A stretch of DNA of 64,000 bases, from contig CAZFSM010000018.1 in the NCBI GenBank assembly GCA_964521625.1, positions 16,545 through 80,544 of the forward strand. The letters run 5' to 3'. Shown here one piece after another: positions 1 to 10,461 of the stretch (position 1 is the first letter of the stretch; each line of letters begins with the position of its first letter). Source of the DNA: UBA1444 sp964521625. GTDB lineage: Bacteria > Bacillota > Negativicutes > UBA1444. The translations under genes and the position numbers were made by a program. The notes beneath the pieces were generated by a model that saw nothing but the letters and a program-made list of their open reading frames with translations, had not been told where the DNA came from and ran no database searches.

Positions 1-188
1 CTGTGACACATCTGGTGGAAGTCTGGGCCAGCAATGCGCGCCCGGGCGAACGGATGGGCGAATGGATCGGACGAATCGGTTGGGAACGTTTCTTCGCAAT
101 TACCGATCTGCCGTTCACCGACAAGCACCTGGATGACTTTACCCACGCCAACACTACGTTCCGTTCTACCACCCAGTTCAAATATTAA
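1..188 (+). CDS. dsrB: Dissimilatory sulfite reductase beta subunit, C-terminal end (partial)
   Basis: Only the last 62 or so codons are inside the window; the gene begins upstream. The visible tail has the GERMGEWIGRIGW stretch followed by RFF, LPFT, DDF and a TTFRSTTQFKY ending, which is how DsrB proteins finish. DsrAB reduces sulfite with six electrons in the cytoplasm, using siroheme and 4Fe-4S clusters and delivering sulfur onto DsrC. The siroheme-binding cysteines lie outside the window and cannot be checked. The next gene, 44 bases on, is dsrC, the physiological partner, which supports the call. A DsrA C-terminus is less likely because of the ending. Confidence 0.85.
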   Translation, partial: VTHLVEVWASNARPGERMGEWIGRIGWERFFAITDLPFTDKHLDDFTHANTTFRSTTQFKY

Positions 189-232
189 TTCCCCGCGCAA
201 TGCGCTGAGGATAAACGAGAGGAGATATGTGT

Positions 233-550
233 ATGTCATTCGTCGAAATCAAAGGACAACAAATCGAATTGGATGAAGACGGCTTCATCGTAGAGCCGGA
301 TCTGTGGAGCACGGAAATTGCTGAATATTTTGCAAAGGAGGAAGAAGTAGAGGAGTTAACCGAACAGCACTGGAAGATCATCAATTATCTAAAGGACTAT
401 TTCAAACAGTTCGGTATTGCGCCGATGGTCCGTAAGGTCTGCAAAGACAACAGCGTGACAATGCAAGAGCTGTATGCCTTGTTTCCGACCGGCCCGGCTA
501 AGGGCGCCTGTAAAATCGCCGGACTGCCCAAACCAACAGGGTGCGTGTAA
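233..550 (+). CDS. dsrC: DsrC sulfur-carrier protein
   Basis: This is a 105-residue protein, the usual DsrC length. The C-terminal arm GACKIAGLPKPTGCV carries both redox cysteines ten residues apart, as in true sulfite-reducing DsrC and unlike TusE-type proteins with one cysteine. In the family, sulfite sulfur is bound between the two cysteines as a trisulfide after reaction with DsrAB and is then reduced by the membrane DsrMKJOP complex. The ATG at 233 is chosen over the in-frame ATG at 227 because AGAGGAG ends at 224, giving 8 bases of spacing against 2. It follows dsrB and precedes a transporter, and a hairpin overlaps its last codons. Confidence 0.95.
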   Translation: MSFVEIKGQQIELDEDGFIVEPDLWSTEIAEYFAKEEEVEELTEQHWKIINYLKDYFKQFGIAPMVRKVCKDNSVTMQELYALFPTGPAKGACKIAGLPKPTGCV

Positions 551-558
551 ACGCACCC
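539..558 (+). terminator. Hairpin at the end of dsrC
   Basis: GGGTGCG and CGCACCC form a perfect 7-bp stem around a 6-base loop that overlaps the dsrC stop codon. No T-run follows, so it is better read as an mRNA 3' stabiliser or processing site that separates dsrC from the transporter gene than as a complete terminator. Confidence 0.45.
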
Positions 559-628
559 TGGAGTTCCTGTGCTGCGCGTTCCCCATCCAATTGAGACGAC
601 TCATCAATTTGGAAAGAGGTGAAACAAT

Positions 629-2116
629 TTGAGTACAGAAAGCAATCCCTCAGTATACCAAAGCAAGGCTATGTTTAAAAGCGAAGACTGGTGGGCAGTA
701 TGGCTCGGCCTGTTTATCTTCGCACTCGGTCTAGGGCCTATTTATGGCATGGATACTTTAGGTTGGCTGGCCAAACATAGTGTTTGGATTGACATCTCAA
801 AAGCTGTCTCTCCGGCGACAAAAAACTATGCCGGGTTAGGATTCTTTGGCTCTGCCATAGCAACCTGGTTGTTCATGTTGGCCGTTACCACCTTTGGCGC
901 AACAATCATGGGTTCCAAACCGGCTCGTTTTGCCGGCGGATTTTCCATTATCTACTGGTTGACCTTCATCTGTATCGTGCTCGGCAACAACGCCTATATC
1001 GGCGCCACGCCGAACCAACTGAAAGGTTTCAAGATTGCCTGGGCACTCAGCTTGGGTGAAATGGGACTGATCTTTGCGATGCTTGTCGGCTTGTACATCG
1101 GCAATTTCATGCCTGGGCTGACCAAATATCTGCATGACTCTGCCCGGCCGGAATGGTTTATTAAAACCGGCATCGTTATCCTTGGCATGGCGATCGGCAT
1201 CAAAACCGTCAGCGCCATGGCGCTGGCCGGTACCGTCATCGTTCGCGGCGTATGTGCCGTGGTCGAGGCGTATCTGATCTACTGGCCGGTTACTTATTTC
1301 ATCGCCCGCAAATACTTCAAATTCACGCCGGAATGGGCCGCACCCCTGGCATCCGGCATCTCGATCTGCGGCGTGTCCGCCGCCATTGCGACCGGCGCCG
1401 CTATTCGCGCCCGTCCCCATATTCCGGTCATTCTCTCCGCCGTTATTATTGTTTTCGTGGCGGTCGAACTACTATTTCTGCCGTTTTTGGCAGCAGGGTT
1501 CCTAGTAGGTGAGCCGATGGTCGCCGGGGCCTGGATGGGCCTGGCGGTTAAGAGTGACGGTGGGGCCGTCGCCAGCGGCGCGATCACCGATGCTCTCATC
1601 CGCTCCAAAGCCGAAGCCACCCTTGGCATCAAGTATCAGGAAGGCTGGATGCTGATGGCGGCTACCACGACCAAGCTGTTCATCGATCTGTTCATTGGCG
1701 TTTGGGCATTCATTTTGGCAATCATCTGGAGCATGTTCCGTCTCGACAGCTGCAACCCAGATAAAACTGCCGGAGAAGCCCGCAAGGTGTCGCCGATGGA
1801 AATTTGGAACCGTTTCCCAAAATTCGTGCTTGGCTTTATGTTCACATTTGCTGTTTTGCTAGTCATGGGCCTGAATAATCCCAAGATTGTCAAACTGGCT
1901 GACGAAGGAGCTGGCCAGGCAAATATCCTGCGCAGCATGTTCTTTGCGCTCTGCTTCTTCTCGATCGGCATCGTGACCAACGTCCGCAAACTTTGGGCGG
2001 CGGGCATGAGTCGAATCGTAGGTGTCTACGCGGTATGTCTGTTTGGGTTCATCCTGTGGGTCGGGCTGGGGATTTCCTGGCTGTTCTATCACGGCGTTTA
2101 TCCGCCCCTGATGTAA
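629..2116 (+). CDS. YeiH-family putative sulfate/sulfite transporter
   Basis: A 495-residue, highly hydrophobic protein with about eleven membrane segments and the TGIVILGMAIGIKTVSAMALAG-like core typical of the YeiH (UPF0324, putative sulfate exporter) family. It is longer than E. coli YeiH (about 350 residues) because of extra N-terminal helices. It starts with TTG at 629, seven bases after AGAGGTG. Placement directly after dsrC suggests it moves sulfite, sulfate or another sulfur oxyanion across the inner membrane for the Dsr pathway. That substrate is inferred from context only. It is probably co-transcribed with the small membrane protein that follows 40 bases later. Confidence 0.8.
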   Translation: MSTESNPSVYQSKAMFKSEDWWAVWLGLFIFALGLGPIYGMDTLGWLAKHSVWIDISKAVSPATKNYAGLGFFGSAIATWLFMLAVTTFGATIMGSKPARFAGGFSIIYWLTFICIVLGNNAYIGATPNQLKGFKIAWALSLGEMGLIFAMLVGLYIGNFMPGLTKYLHDSARPEWFIKTGIVILGMAIGIKTVSAMALAGTVIVRGVCAVVEAYLIYWPVTYFIARKYFKFTPEWAAPLASGISICGVSAAIATGAAIRARPHIPVILSAVIIVFVAVELLFLPFLAAGFLVGEPMVAGAWMGLAVKSDGGAVASGAITDALIRSKAEATLGIKYQEGWMLMAATTTKLFIDLFIGVWAFILAIIWSMFRLDSCNPDKTAGEARKVSPMEIWNRFPKFVLGFMFTFAVLLVMGLNNPKIVKLADEGAGQANILRSMFFALCFFSIGIVTNVRKLWAAGMSRIVGVYAVCLFGFILWVGLGISWLFYHGVYPPLM

Positions 2117-2156
2117 TCCAGCAGCAATATTTGCATAAAGAAGGAGGCGAGAAGGC

Positions 2157-2327
2157 ATGGCAGAAAACAAATGCTTAGTGGATCCTTCCGTAGAAGATGC
2201 GCAAAATGAGATGGAAGAACAATGGTTTCCTCTGCAGCCGATTGAGATTAAGATGCTTAGTATCACATTCGGTCTCGGGATGGTTCTGTTGGTAGTGTTC
2301 TTCTTCGTATTCGGAGTCCACATCTAA
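2157..2327 (+). CDS. 56-residue single-span membrane protein
   Basis: ATG at 2157 lies 7 bases after AAGGAGG, one of the best ribosome sites in the region, so this short frame is very likely translated. The product has an acidic soluble N-terminus (residues 1-31, with one cysteine at position 6) and one membrane helix at about 33-53. It matches no family I can name. Its position 40 bases behind the YeiH-type transporter suggests an accessory subunit or stabiliser of that transporter, as seen for small partner proteins of other permeases. That role is inference. Confidence 0.7.
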   Translation: MAENKCLVDPSVEDAQNEMEEQWFPLQPIEIKMLSITFGLGMVLLVVFFFVFGVHI

Positions 2328-2351
2328 ACGGTCAAAAGTTACTGACACCGG

Positions 2352-2387
2352 GGGGAAAAAAATCGTCGCAAGGTGGTTTTCTTCCCC
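2352..2387. terminator. Convergent terminator between the transporter operon and the radical SAM gene
   Basis: GGGGAAAAAAATC pairs with GGTTTTCTTCCCC (12 of 13 positions) across a 10-base loop, in the gap between two converging genes. The A/T-rich half of the stem could supply the U-tract in either direction. Confidence 0.5.
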
Positions 2388-2402
2388 TGATTTGTAAAGC
2401 AA

Positions 2403-3401
2403 TCAAGAACAATTTTGGGAGAACAACTTGGGACAGTCAATGCAAAGATCGTCGGGCTGATTGTTGCCAAATGAAGCGCGAAACTGCAGGTACTCATTAC
2501 TCCACCAAGTTTTATCCAATCCTTCACGGCCCAAACTGCCAAAACACCTGCGTTTGCGCCCGGTTGCCAAATCAGGCAGATTGGCGAATACACAGGGGTG
2601 AATTCCCCCATCGGCGGCAATGATCAACGCGCGGTCGACCCGTTCGCTACAGGTCGCGAAATGTTCCTGTGAAGTCGTAGTTTCGGCATCAAAAACCAAT
2701 AGGGTTCCTGCTGCCGCCAGTCGGGTTTTAATTTCTGTCATTTTTTCTGTAACAGCAGCCCATTCTGGGCTATTCCGGACAATCACCTGACCTGCCAGCA
2801 CCGGATGTGGGACATGGTCGAGCGTGCTGACCACGATTTCATTCACCGCCAGGCCATCTAACAATTCGGGCAGATCGTCGATTTCGTCCACGCCGCCCTG
2901 CAGCAACATATAGGCAATATGAATGGCCGGGCCGTTTTTTCGGTTATAACCCTTGGCCGCCGCCAATGTCCGGATTCCTAGCAGTACCGCCGCCAGCGGT
3001 GCCCCCTGGCGAAACCTGTCGTGCGAAGCGCCGGCGCCGGTCAGGGAAAAGGCGACCAGATCAATTTCGGAATGAATGATTTTTTCAGCATTGGACTCAT
3101 TTAGTAGAATACCGTTGGTTGTTGTACCGCAGCGGCAGCCATGCGCTTTAACCAGTTCGATCAGGTCGAAGAATTGCGGGTTGAGTAAAGGTTCGCCCCA
3201 GCCCTGTAGGTGCACGTACGGTACACTGGGCAGGTGGCGCAATAGTGGGCGCAGTGTCGCTGGTGTCATGTGGATATTGTTCCAACGTTGACCGGCTGTA
3301 GTGCGCGGGCAATAAGCGCAAAGGGCATTGCAGAACGTGCTGACCTCCAGCTGGATGTGGTCCAGTTCCGGGTAGGGAGCAAACCAATGTTTCCACTGCA
3401 T
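2403..3401 (-). CDS. Radical SAM protein with SPASM-like C-terminal cysteines
   Basis: A 332-residue protein. CNALCAYC near residue 26 is the CxxxCxxC motif that holds the radical SAM 4Fe-4S cluster, and the GWGEPLLNP stretch fits the SAM-binding GGEP position. The C-terminal part has further cysteines (FATCSER, HPCVF, CIDCPKLFSQNC) that would bind an auxiliary cluster, as in SPASM or twitch domains. ATG at 3401 is preferred over an in-frame TTG at 3404 because GGGAGG lies 8 bases upstream. It is the only reverse-strand gene in the Dsr locus. The substrate is unknown; peptide or cofactor modification is typical for the subfamily. Confidence 0.75.
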   Translation of the reverse strand: MQWKHWFAPYPELDHIQLEVSTFCNALCAYCPRTTAGQRWNNIHMTPATLRPLLRHLPSVPYVHLQGWGEPLLNPQFFDLIELVKAHGCRCGTTTNGILLNESNAEKIIHSEIDLVAFSLTGAGASHDRFRQGAPLAAVLLGIRTLAAAKGYNRKNGPAIHIAYMLLQGGVDEIDDLPELLDGLAVNEIVVSTLDHVPHPVLAGQVIVRNSPEWAAVTEKMTEIKTRLAAAGTLLVFDAETTTSQEHFATCSERVDRALIIAADGGIHPCVFANLPDLATGRKRRCFGSLGREGLDKTWWSNEYLQFRASFGNNQPDDLCIDCPKLFSQNCS

Positions 3402-3480
3402 CAAAGAGGCCTCCCTTATGTTAGCTGTTCCAGTTTATTGTAACGTATTCTGTCCATTCGCGGGGAAAGAGGAGTGAACC

Positions 3481-4431
3481 ATGAACGCAATCGGTTGGTT
3501 TGTCGGCGGTCCTTATTTATACATTTGCCTGCTGCTGTTTGTTGGGATTACGGCGTGGAAGGTTTATGGCTATGCCACCATGCCCCGCCATTTGCGCTGG
3601 GATCTTTACCCACTGCCGCACCGGGTCGGCGGCTCCAAGTATCAGAAAGTCGATTTTTACAAGCTGAAGCAAAAAACAAGCCTGCTTGATGAATTTAGCT
3701 ATATGTTCATGGAAATCCTTTTCATCCGCAAGGCATTTATTCATAATCCCAAAGTCTGGGCAGGTTCATTTCCCATGCACATGGGGCTTTATCTTTCGAT
3801 ACTGTGGCTGTTTTTGCTCGGGATTGGCATCGTTGCAGATAAAATGTTTCATTTGCCGGGGGTGCCGGTAAATGGCTGGTTCTGGATTACAGCGTTGTAT
3901 GTTGTGACAGTCCTGGTTGGCAGCCTGGCCTTGGTGGCCGGCTTGACCGGCGCCTGTTGGCTGATGGTTCTGCGGCTTACCGACGAGGGGCTGCGCGATA
4001 TGTCCGACATTCCGGCCTATTTTAATCTCAGCCTGCTCATCGGCATGTTCGGCTCAGGTCTGGCTGCCTGGTTCTTTGCTGATCCCGACTTTGTATTGCT
4101 CAGGGCGCAGCTCGGGTCATTGTTTGTCTTTTCACCGACAGTACCCGCGCATTGGCTGATTACACTGGAAATCTTTTTCATGGGGCTATTCCTGGCCTAT
4201 CTGCCGTTTAGCCGCATGAGTCATTATGCCGCAAAGTACTTTTTCTACCATGATATCATGTGGGACGATGAGCCGATGAAGGCCGGCAGTTCGCTGGAAA
4301 AAAACGTCGTTCACTCGCTTGGCGGCAAACTGTCCTGGTCTGCCTCCCATATCAAACAGGACCAGTCCTGGCTGGCGCAGGTATCGCCCGAAGAAGTCAA
4401 GGCCGGGAAGGAAGGGGCTGAAAAACAATGA
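3481..4431 (+). CDS. DsrM-like membrane cytochrome b subunit (first copy)
   Basis: A 316-residue membrane protein with about six helices, related to the NarI/DsrM family, which binds two b-type hemes and oxidises quinol. Histidine-bearing helices such as FPMHMGLYL are visible. It is followed with a 4-base overlap by a DsrK-like iron-sulfur protein, the standard partner. It differs clearly from the second DsrM at 10461 (for example the charged RHLRWDLYPLPHR loop near residue 40), so this is a diverged paralogue and not a recent duplicate. It starts with ATG after a GAGGAG site. It should anchor the iron-sulfur subunit on the cytoplasmic face of the inner membrane. Confidence 0.8.
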   Translation: MNAIGWFVGGPYLYICLLLFVGITAWKVYGYATMPRHLRWDLYPLPHRVGGSKYQKVDFYKLKQKTSLLDEFSYMFMEILFIRKAFIHNPKVWAGSFPMHMGLYLSILWLFLLGIGIVADKMFHLPGVPVNGWFWITALYVVTVLVGSLALVAGLTGACWLMVLRLTDEGLRDMSDIPAYFNLSLLIGMFGSGLAAWFFADPDFVLLRAQLGSLFVFSPTVPAHWLITLEIFFMGLFLAYLPFSRMSHYAAKYFFYHDIMWDDEPMKAGSSLEKNVVHSLGGKLSWSASHIKQDQSWLAQVSPEEVKAGKEGAEKQ

Positions 4432-6032
4432 AGAAGAAAGTGCTGATCCGCGATTTCGGTCAGGAAACACCAGTGCTGTGTCCGATCGACCCGGCGGACA
4501 TTCCCCTGCTGCCTAGCGAAGACGCGATTGTTTTTAAAGATGTGAAACCGGCAATGAAGGAAAAGTACGATTTTTCGCTGGATGGATTCTCGGCGCTCAA
4601 CTTGCCGATTCCCCAGACGCCGGAGCAAGAGGAAAAGATTGTCAACGATTTTCTCAAGGGGCTGGAAAAAGTCTTCAGCGAGGAAAATAACTGGGGCTTT
4701 TTGCAACCCACTACTCTCAGCACGAACTATTGCGTGCAATGCAACACTTGCAATGAGGCTTGTCCGGTCTATCCGGAAAGCGGCTATCAGGACATCTACC
4801 GGCCAAATTACCGGGCGGAGCTGCTCAGACGGATTTATCGCCGCTATTTCACCACGGCAGGCAAATTGCTCGGCAAATGGGCCGGCGCCGATCTGGAACT
4901 GAACTGGCGGGTTGTTTACCGGCTGGCGGAACTGGTGTATCGCTGCAGCCTCTGCCGGCGCTGCGCCCAGACCTGTCCGGTAGGAGTCGACAATGCTTTG
5001 ATCGCCAGGGAAATCCGCAAACTGTTCAGTCAGGAGATGGGGATCGCCCCGGAGGCGGTTCATAAGTCGGGCACGGTCAATCATTTGAAAACCGGCTCCA
5101 CGACGGGGATGGGTACGGCTGCTTTTCTTGATACGCTGGAAATGGTGGAAGACATTATCGAAGAAAAAATCGGTCGCCGGATCAATATTCCTGTCGACGT
5201 TAAAGGCGCCGACTTCTTGCTGATGCATAATGCCGGCGAATTTATGGCTTGGCCGGAAAACCCCGCCGCATTTGCGATATTGTTTGATGCTGCCGGGATC
5301 AACTGGACTCTGTCCTCGGAAACCATGGGTTATGAAGGTGTAAACTACGGCGTCTGGTACGATGACGTGCAGTTTTCCAAGATTCTGGTGGCCCAGGTTC
5401 AGGCTGCCAAACGGCTCGGTGTTGGCAAGATCGTCGTTGGTGAATGTGGACATGCAACAAAGGGCACGGTGACGATAGGAGACCGAATCTGTGTTGGCGA
5501 TCTGGCGATTCCCCGCGAAAGCTGCCTGCCGATTCTGGCGGAGATTGTCACAAGCAAAAAAATCAAGTTCAACCCCGAACAGAACAATTTTCCGGTCACG
5601 ATGCACGACCCCTGCAACATGGTCCGCTTGATGGGCATTATGAAACCGCAATGGACCATTCTGAAGTCGATCGTACCGAAGAAAATGATTTATCCGATGC
5701 CCAATGCCGGTGCTGAGAACTACTGCTGCGGCGGCGGCAGCGGTTTTGCGATCATGAATTCGCAGAACTTCCCGCAGTGGCGAACCCACTTGTCCAGCCG
5801 GCGCAAGGCAAGGCAGGTGCTGGAGGCCTTCAAGGACGTGTTGGATCCGTCGATTCCCAAATACTACTGCGCTCCCTGTTCCAACTGCAAAGGTTCGGCC
5901 CGCGATTCGATGATCGAGGCCTTTGGTTTCAAGGAGAAATACAATATGACTTATGGAGGGCTCGTCGAGCTGATGGTCAACGCCATGCCGGATCTGCCGA
6001 AGCCCTACATTTCCTGGGAAGATGAATTCTAA
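4428..6032 (+). CDS. DsrK-like heterodisulfide-reductase-type iron-sulfur protein (first copy)
   Basis: A 534-residue protein of the HdrD/DsrK type. Two 4Fe-4S motifs are visible at C102/C105/C108/C112 and C173/C176/C179/C183. The C-terminal half carries two CCG-type cysteine clusters (GECGH, HDPCN, NYCCGGGSG, CAPCSNC) that form the special catalytic cluster acting on disulfides. No transmembrane segment is seen, so it should sit on the cytoplasmic side, bound to the DsrM-like protein encoded just upstream. It shares layout with the DsrK at 6501 but not close sequence. Its partner disulfide could be DsrC trisulfide or another thiol carrier. Confidence 0.85.
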   Translation: MKKKVLIRDFGQETPVLCPIDPADIPLLPSEDAIVFKDVKPAMKEKYDFSLDGFSALNLPIPQTPEQEEKIVNDFLKGLEKVFSEENNWGFLQPTTLSTNYCVQCNTCNEACPVYPESGYQDIYRPNYRAELLRRIYRRYFTTAGKLLGKWAGADLELNWRVVYRLAELVYRCSLCRRCAQTCPVGVDNALIAREIRKLFSQEMGIAPEAVHKSGTVNHLKTGSTTGMGTAAFLDTLEMVEDIIEEKIGRRINIPVDVKGADFLLMHNAGEFMAWPENPAAFAILFDAAGINWTLSSETMGYEGVNYGVWYDDVQFSKILVAQVQAAKRLGVGKIVVGECGHATKGTVTIGDRICVGDLAIPRESCLPILAEIVTSKKIKFNPEQNNFPVTMHDPCNMVRLMGIMKPQWTILKSIVPKKMIYPMPNAGAENYCCGGGSGFAIMNSQNFPQWRTHLSSRRKARQVLEAFKDVLDPSIPKYYCAPCSNCKGSARDSMIEAFGFKEKYNMTYGGLVELMVNAMPDLPKPYISWEDEF

Positions 6033-6500
6033 GCAGCGGGGGGCTTTGTTAAAAGCCTGGTACGACACAACGATGAAAAGTTATTTTCCGGCAACGGACG
6101 AAGCATTCCGGCGCAACACCGGTTTTGCCAATCCGGTCGGGCAGGCCTTTCAGGAATCGATGGCGACGATACTGGACGGTCTGGTGGTAGGAAACTCTGT
6201 GTCGGATTATACCGCACCACTGGACCGCATCGTGCGGGTTCTGGCAGTACAGGGCTTGCCGGCCGGCGTCGCAATCCGGTTTTTGTCGGTGCTGCGCAAT
6301 CTGCTGGAAAAAAACACGGAAATCGCGGTGGGCGAAAAAATGCAATGGCTGGCGCGGCTGGATGAACTAGCCGAATTGTCGATCGAAATTTGGTGTGAAT
6401 GCCGCGAAACCCTTTCCCAACTTCGAATTAGTGAACTCAGAAATCGCATCCAACAACTCGAAGCCGGTTCTACGCCCAGACAAAGAGGGGGGAACGACTG

Positions 6501-6501
<1 letters not shown>
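6022..6501 (+). CDS. RsbRD N-terminal-domain protein within the dsr operon
   Basis: A 159-residue soluble, mostly helical protein that resembles the N-terminal sensor-like domain of RsbRD-type co-antagonists, with a heptad-like tail (residues about 130-150). It has no STAS domain, so it cannot itself be a classic partner-switch substrate. The gene overlaps the DsrK-like gene by 11 bases and the following dsrK by one base, so its synthesis is coupled to the two K subunits. Its role is unknown; a regulatory or assembly part of the membrane complex is possible. The family label is from pattern recognition and has moderate certainty. Confidence 0.6.
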
Positions 6502-8115
<1,614 letters not shown>

Positions 8116-8123
<8 letters not shown>

Positions 8124-8514
8124 GAACCGCCTGGTAGCGCTGGGATTGATCCTGTTTGTGTTGCTGTTCACCTTTCCGGTGCTGATGAATTTAGGCAAGT
8201 CTGCTGCGAAAACACAGCCGCCGTCGCTGTTGCAGGATGAGAAGGCGATGCAGGAGCTGGCCGACAAACTTGGGGTGAAGAATATCGATGAGTTTCGCGA
8301 ACGGCACAAGCAGGTTCTGGCCGAATGGAAAGACTCGGTGGTGCGGGACGGCAAACGGATCTACGTCACCAAGGACGGGCGCGAAATCCCGATCAGTCTG
8401 CAGAACCTGGCCAGTCAGCCACAATACTGCAATGCCTGCCACGATTATGTCGGTATTGAAAAACCAAACTGCTGGACCTGCCATGTCGAGCCGAAAGGAG
8501 GCGACGGTAAATGA
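8116..8514 (+). CDS. dsrJ: DsrJ periplasmic cytochrome c with only two heme motifs
   Basis: A 132-residue protein with an uncleaved signal anchor at residues 5-25 and two CxxCH motifs near the C-terminus (CNACH, CWTCH). It also has the EWKDSVVRDGKRIY region and SLQN segment that mark DsrJ. Known DsrJ proteins have three heme motifs; here the first, which normally follows SLQN directly, is missing, and the cysteine upstream of it that ligates the His/Cys heme is not seen either. ATG at 8116 fits AAAGGAGG with 6 bases of spacing and overlaps dsrK. It should pass electrons on the periplasmic side of the complex. Confidence 0.88.
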
Positions 8515-9275
8515 AAAAGCCACTCAACATAAGCCGTCGGACTCTATTAAAAGCAACTGGCGCCGCAGCCATTGGCCTCATACCGGCCGGTACGCTATTG
8601 GTGAGAGCGGCCGGAAAACCGCATCCTAAGGCACTGCAGGCCAAGAGTTGGGCGATGGTCATCAATGCGAAACTTTGTCCGCCCGGTTGCCGCATCTGCA
8701 GCGAGGCCTGTCACAAGGCCCATAACGTGCCGAACATGCCGGACGCCAAACAGGATGTGAAATGGATCTGGCAGGAGTCATACAACTCGGCGTTTCCTTA
8801 CGAAGCACATTCTTATCCGGATGACGCCAATGCCAAACGGCCTTATCCAGTATTGTGCAATCATTGTGAAAATCCTTCCTGTGTCCGGGTATGCCCGACC
8901 CAGGCGACCTTCAAGCGGCCTGACGGCGTGGTGATGATGGATTACCACCGTTGTATCGGTTGCCGTTTCTGTATGGCGGCCTGCCCTTATGGCGCCCGCA
9001 GTTTCAACTTCAAGGACCCGCGGCCGCATATTCCGACGCTAAACCAGGCTTATCCCACCCGAACTCCCGGCGTGGTCGAGAAATGCAATTTCTGCGATGA
9101 ACGACTGGCGGTCGGGCAGATGCCTGTCTGTATGGAGGCTTGTCCGGCCAAGGCGATCCTGTTCGGCGACCTGGGCGACCCTGCTTCGACAGTTCGGCAG
9201 GCTCTGGCGTCGAACGTGACTTTACAGCGGAAGACCAAACTCGGCACCCGGCCGAAGGTCTTCTACATCGTTTGA
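8511..9275 (+). CDS. dsrO: DsrO periplasmic ferredoxin-like subunit
   Basis: A 254-residue protein with a twin-arginine signal (SRRTLLK at residues 8-14 and a hydrophobic stretch after it), so it is exported folded. Four groups of cysteines follow: CPPGCRICSEAC, CNHCENPSCVRVC, CIGCRFCMAACPYG and CNFCDERLAVGQMPVCMEAC, enough for four 4Fe-4S clusters as in the DmsB/NrfC/DsrO family. It should wire DsrJ to DsrP at the outer face of the inner membrane. The start overlaps dsrJ by 4 bases. Confidence 0.9.
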   Translation: MKKPLNISRRTLLKATGAAAIGLIPAGTLLVRAAGKPHPKALQAKSWAMVINAKLCPPGCRICSEACHKAHNVPNMPDAKQDVKWIWQESYNSAFPYEAHSYPDDANAKRPYPVLCNHCENPSCVRVCPTQATFKRPDGVVMMDYHRCIGCRFCMAACPYGARSFNFKDPRPHIPTLNQAYPTRTPGVVEKCNFCDERLAVGQMPVCMEACPAKAILFGDLGDPASTVRQALASNVTLQRKTKLGTRPKVFYIV

Positions 9276-9291
9276 AGGGAGGAGAACAGCA

Positions 9292-10461
9292 ATGCTTGAA
9301 CACGCATGGAATGAAACCGGACCCCGGTTCAAGGCCTGGTTGGCGGCGCTACTGCTCCTGATCGGCGTCGGCGGTTTCTGTTACTCCATCCAGCTCGGAA
9401 CCGGCCTCGGTGTCACCGGCATGAGCAGGGATGTATCCTGGGGGCTATATATAGGCCAATTCACCTTCTTTGTCGGGGTTGCCGCCTCGGCCGTCATGGT
9501 CGTTTTGCCCTATTATCTGCATGATGTGAAAGTGTTCGGTCGCATTACCGTCGTCGGTGAATTTCTGGCGGTTACCGCAGTCATCATGTGCATATTGTTC
9601 ATCCTGGTTGACCTGGGGATGCCGTCCCGCCTGCTTAATATCATGCTGTATCCGTCGCCGGGTTCAGTCCTGTTTTGGGACATGGTCGTGCTGAATGGTT
9701 ATTTTTTCCTCAACCTGTTGACCGGCTGGAAAGTGCTCGAAGCCGAGTATACCGGAATCAAAGCGCCTGACTGGGTGAAACCGCTCATCTACATCGCGAT
9801 TCCCTGGGCGTTCAGCATTCACACGGTTACAGCCTTCATCTATTCGGGGATACCAGGCCGCGACTTCTGGCTGACTGCCCTGACCGCGCCCAAATTCCTC
9901 GCTTCGGCGTTTGCCACCGGCCCGGCGCTCCTGATCCTGATCAGTCTAGCCCTGCGGCGCTTCACCGGTTTTGATGCCGGACAGGAGGCGATCCGTCGAC
10001 TGTCAATCATCGTCACCTATGCGATGTCGATTACCGTGTTCATGATCATGGCCGAGTTCTTCACCGCCTTTTACAGTCAGGTGCCCAGCCATATGTATGC
10101 ACTGAAATACTTTTTTGTCGGACTCTATGGCGGCAATTCGTTTGTCGTGATTTCCTGGATTTTCGCCGGACTTTGCCTGCTGGCGCTGATCCTGCTGCTC
10201 AACCCCGCGACCCGTCAGAATGAAAAATGGCTGACCATCGCCTGTGCCTCGACATTTATCGCACTGGCGATTGAAAAGGGTATATCTTTCACGGTGGGGG
10301 GGTTCATCACCAATCCGTTCGGCCGGGTAACCGAATACTGGCCGACAGCAATCGAACTGGGGATTGTCCTTGGCATCTGGGCGCTCGGCGCTTTTCTGCT
10401 GAGCCTGTTCTACAGCCTGTTCGTTACCGTCAAACGTCGCTCCGAAAGGGGGCTTGCCTGA
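9292..10461 (+). CDS. dsrP: DsrP, NrfD-type quinone-interacting membrane subunit
   Basis: A 389-residue integral membrane protein with about ten helices and the NrfD-family look (SWGLYIGQFTFFVGVAAS near residue 43, and GGFITNPFGR near residue 340). DsrP has no cofactor of its own in most models and exchanges electrons between the DsrO clusters and menaquinone. The start follows GGGAGG with good spacing, 16 bases after dsrO, and the stop overlaps the ATG of the next gene. Confidence 0.9.
   Translation: MLEHAWNETGPRFKAWLAALLLLIGVGGFCYSIQLGTGLGVTGMSRDVSWGLYIGQFTFFVGVAASAVMVVLPYYLHDVKVFGRITVVGEFLAVTAVIMCILFILVDLGMPSRLLNIMLYPSPGSVLFWDMVVLNGYFFLNLLTGWKVLEAEYTGIKAPDWVKPLIYIAIPWAFSIHTVTAFIYSGIPGRDFWLTALTAPKFLASAFATGPALLILISLALRRFTGFDAGQEAIRRLSIIVTYAMSITVFMIMAEFFTAFYSQVPSHMYALKYFFVGLYGGNSFVVISWIFAGLCLLALILLLNPATRQNEKWLTIACASTFIALAIEKGISFTVGGFITNPFGRVTEYWPTAIELGIVLGIWALGAFLLSLFYSLFVTVKRRSERGLA

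Noticed and set aside
836..1420. Reverse-strand open frame of 194 codons inside the YeiH-type gene
   Set aside because: Antisense to a membrane protein; composition typical of a shadow frame and no start signal.
4311..6068. Long reverse-strand open frame (585 codons) opposite the first DsrK-like gene
   Set aside because: It is antisense to a gene with clear cysteine motifs and is explained by GC-rich codon use; its product has no recognisable domain.
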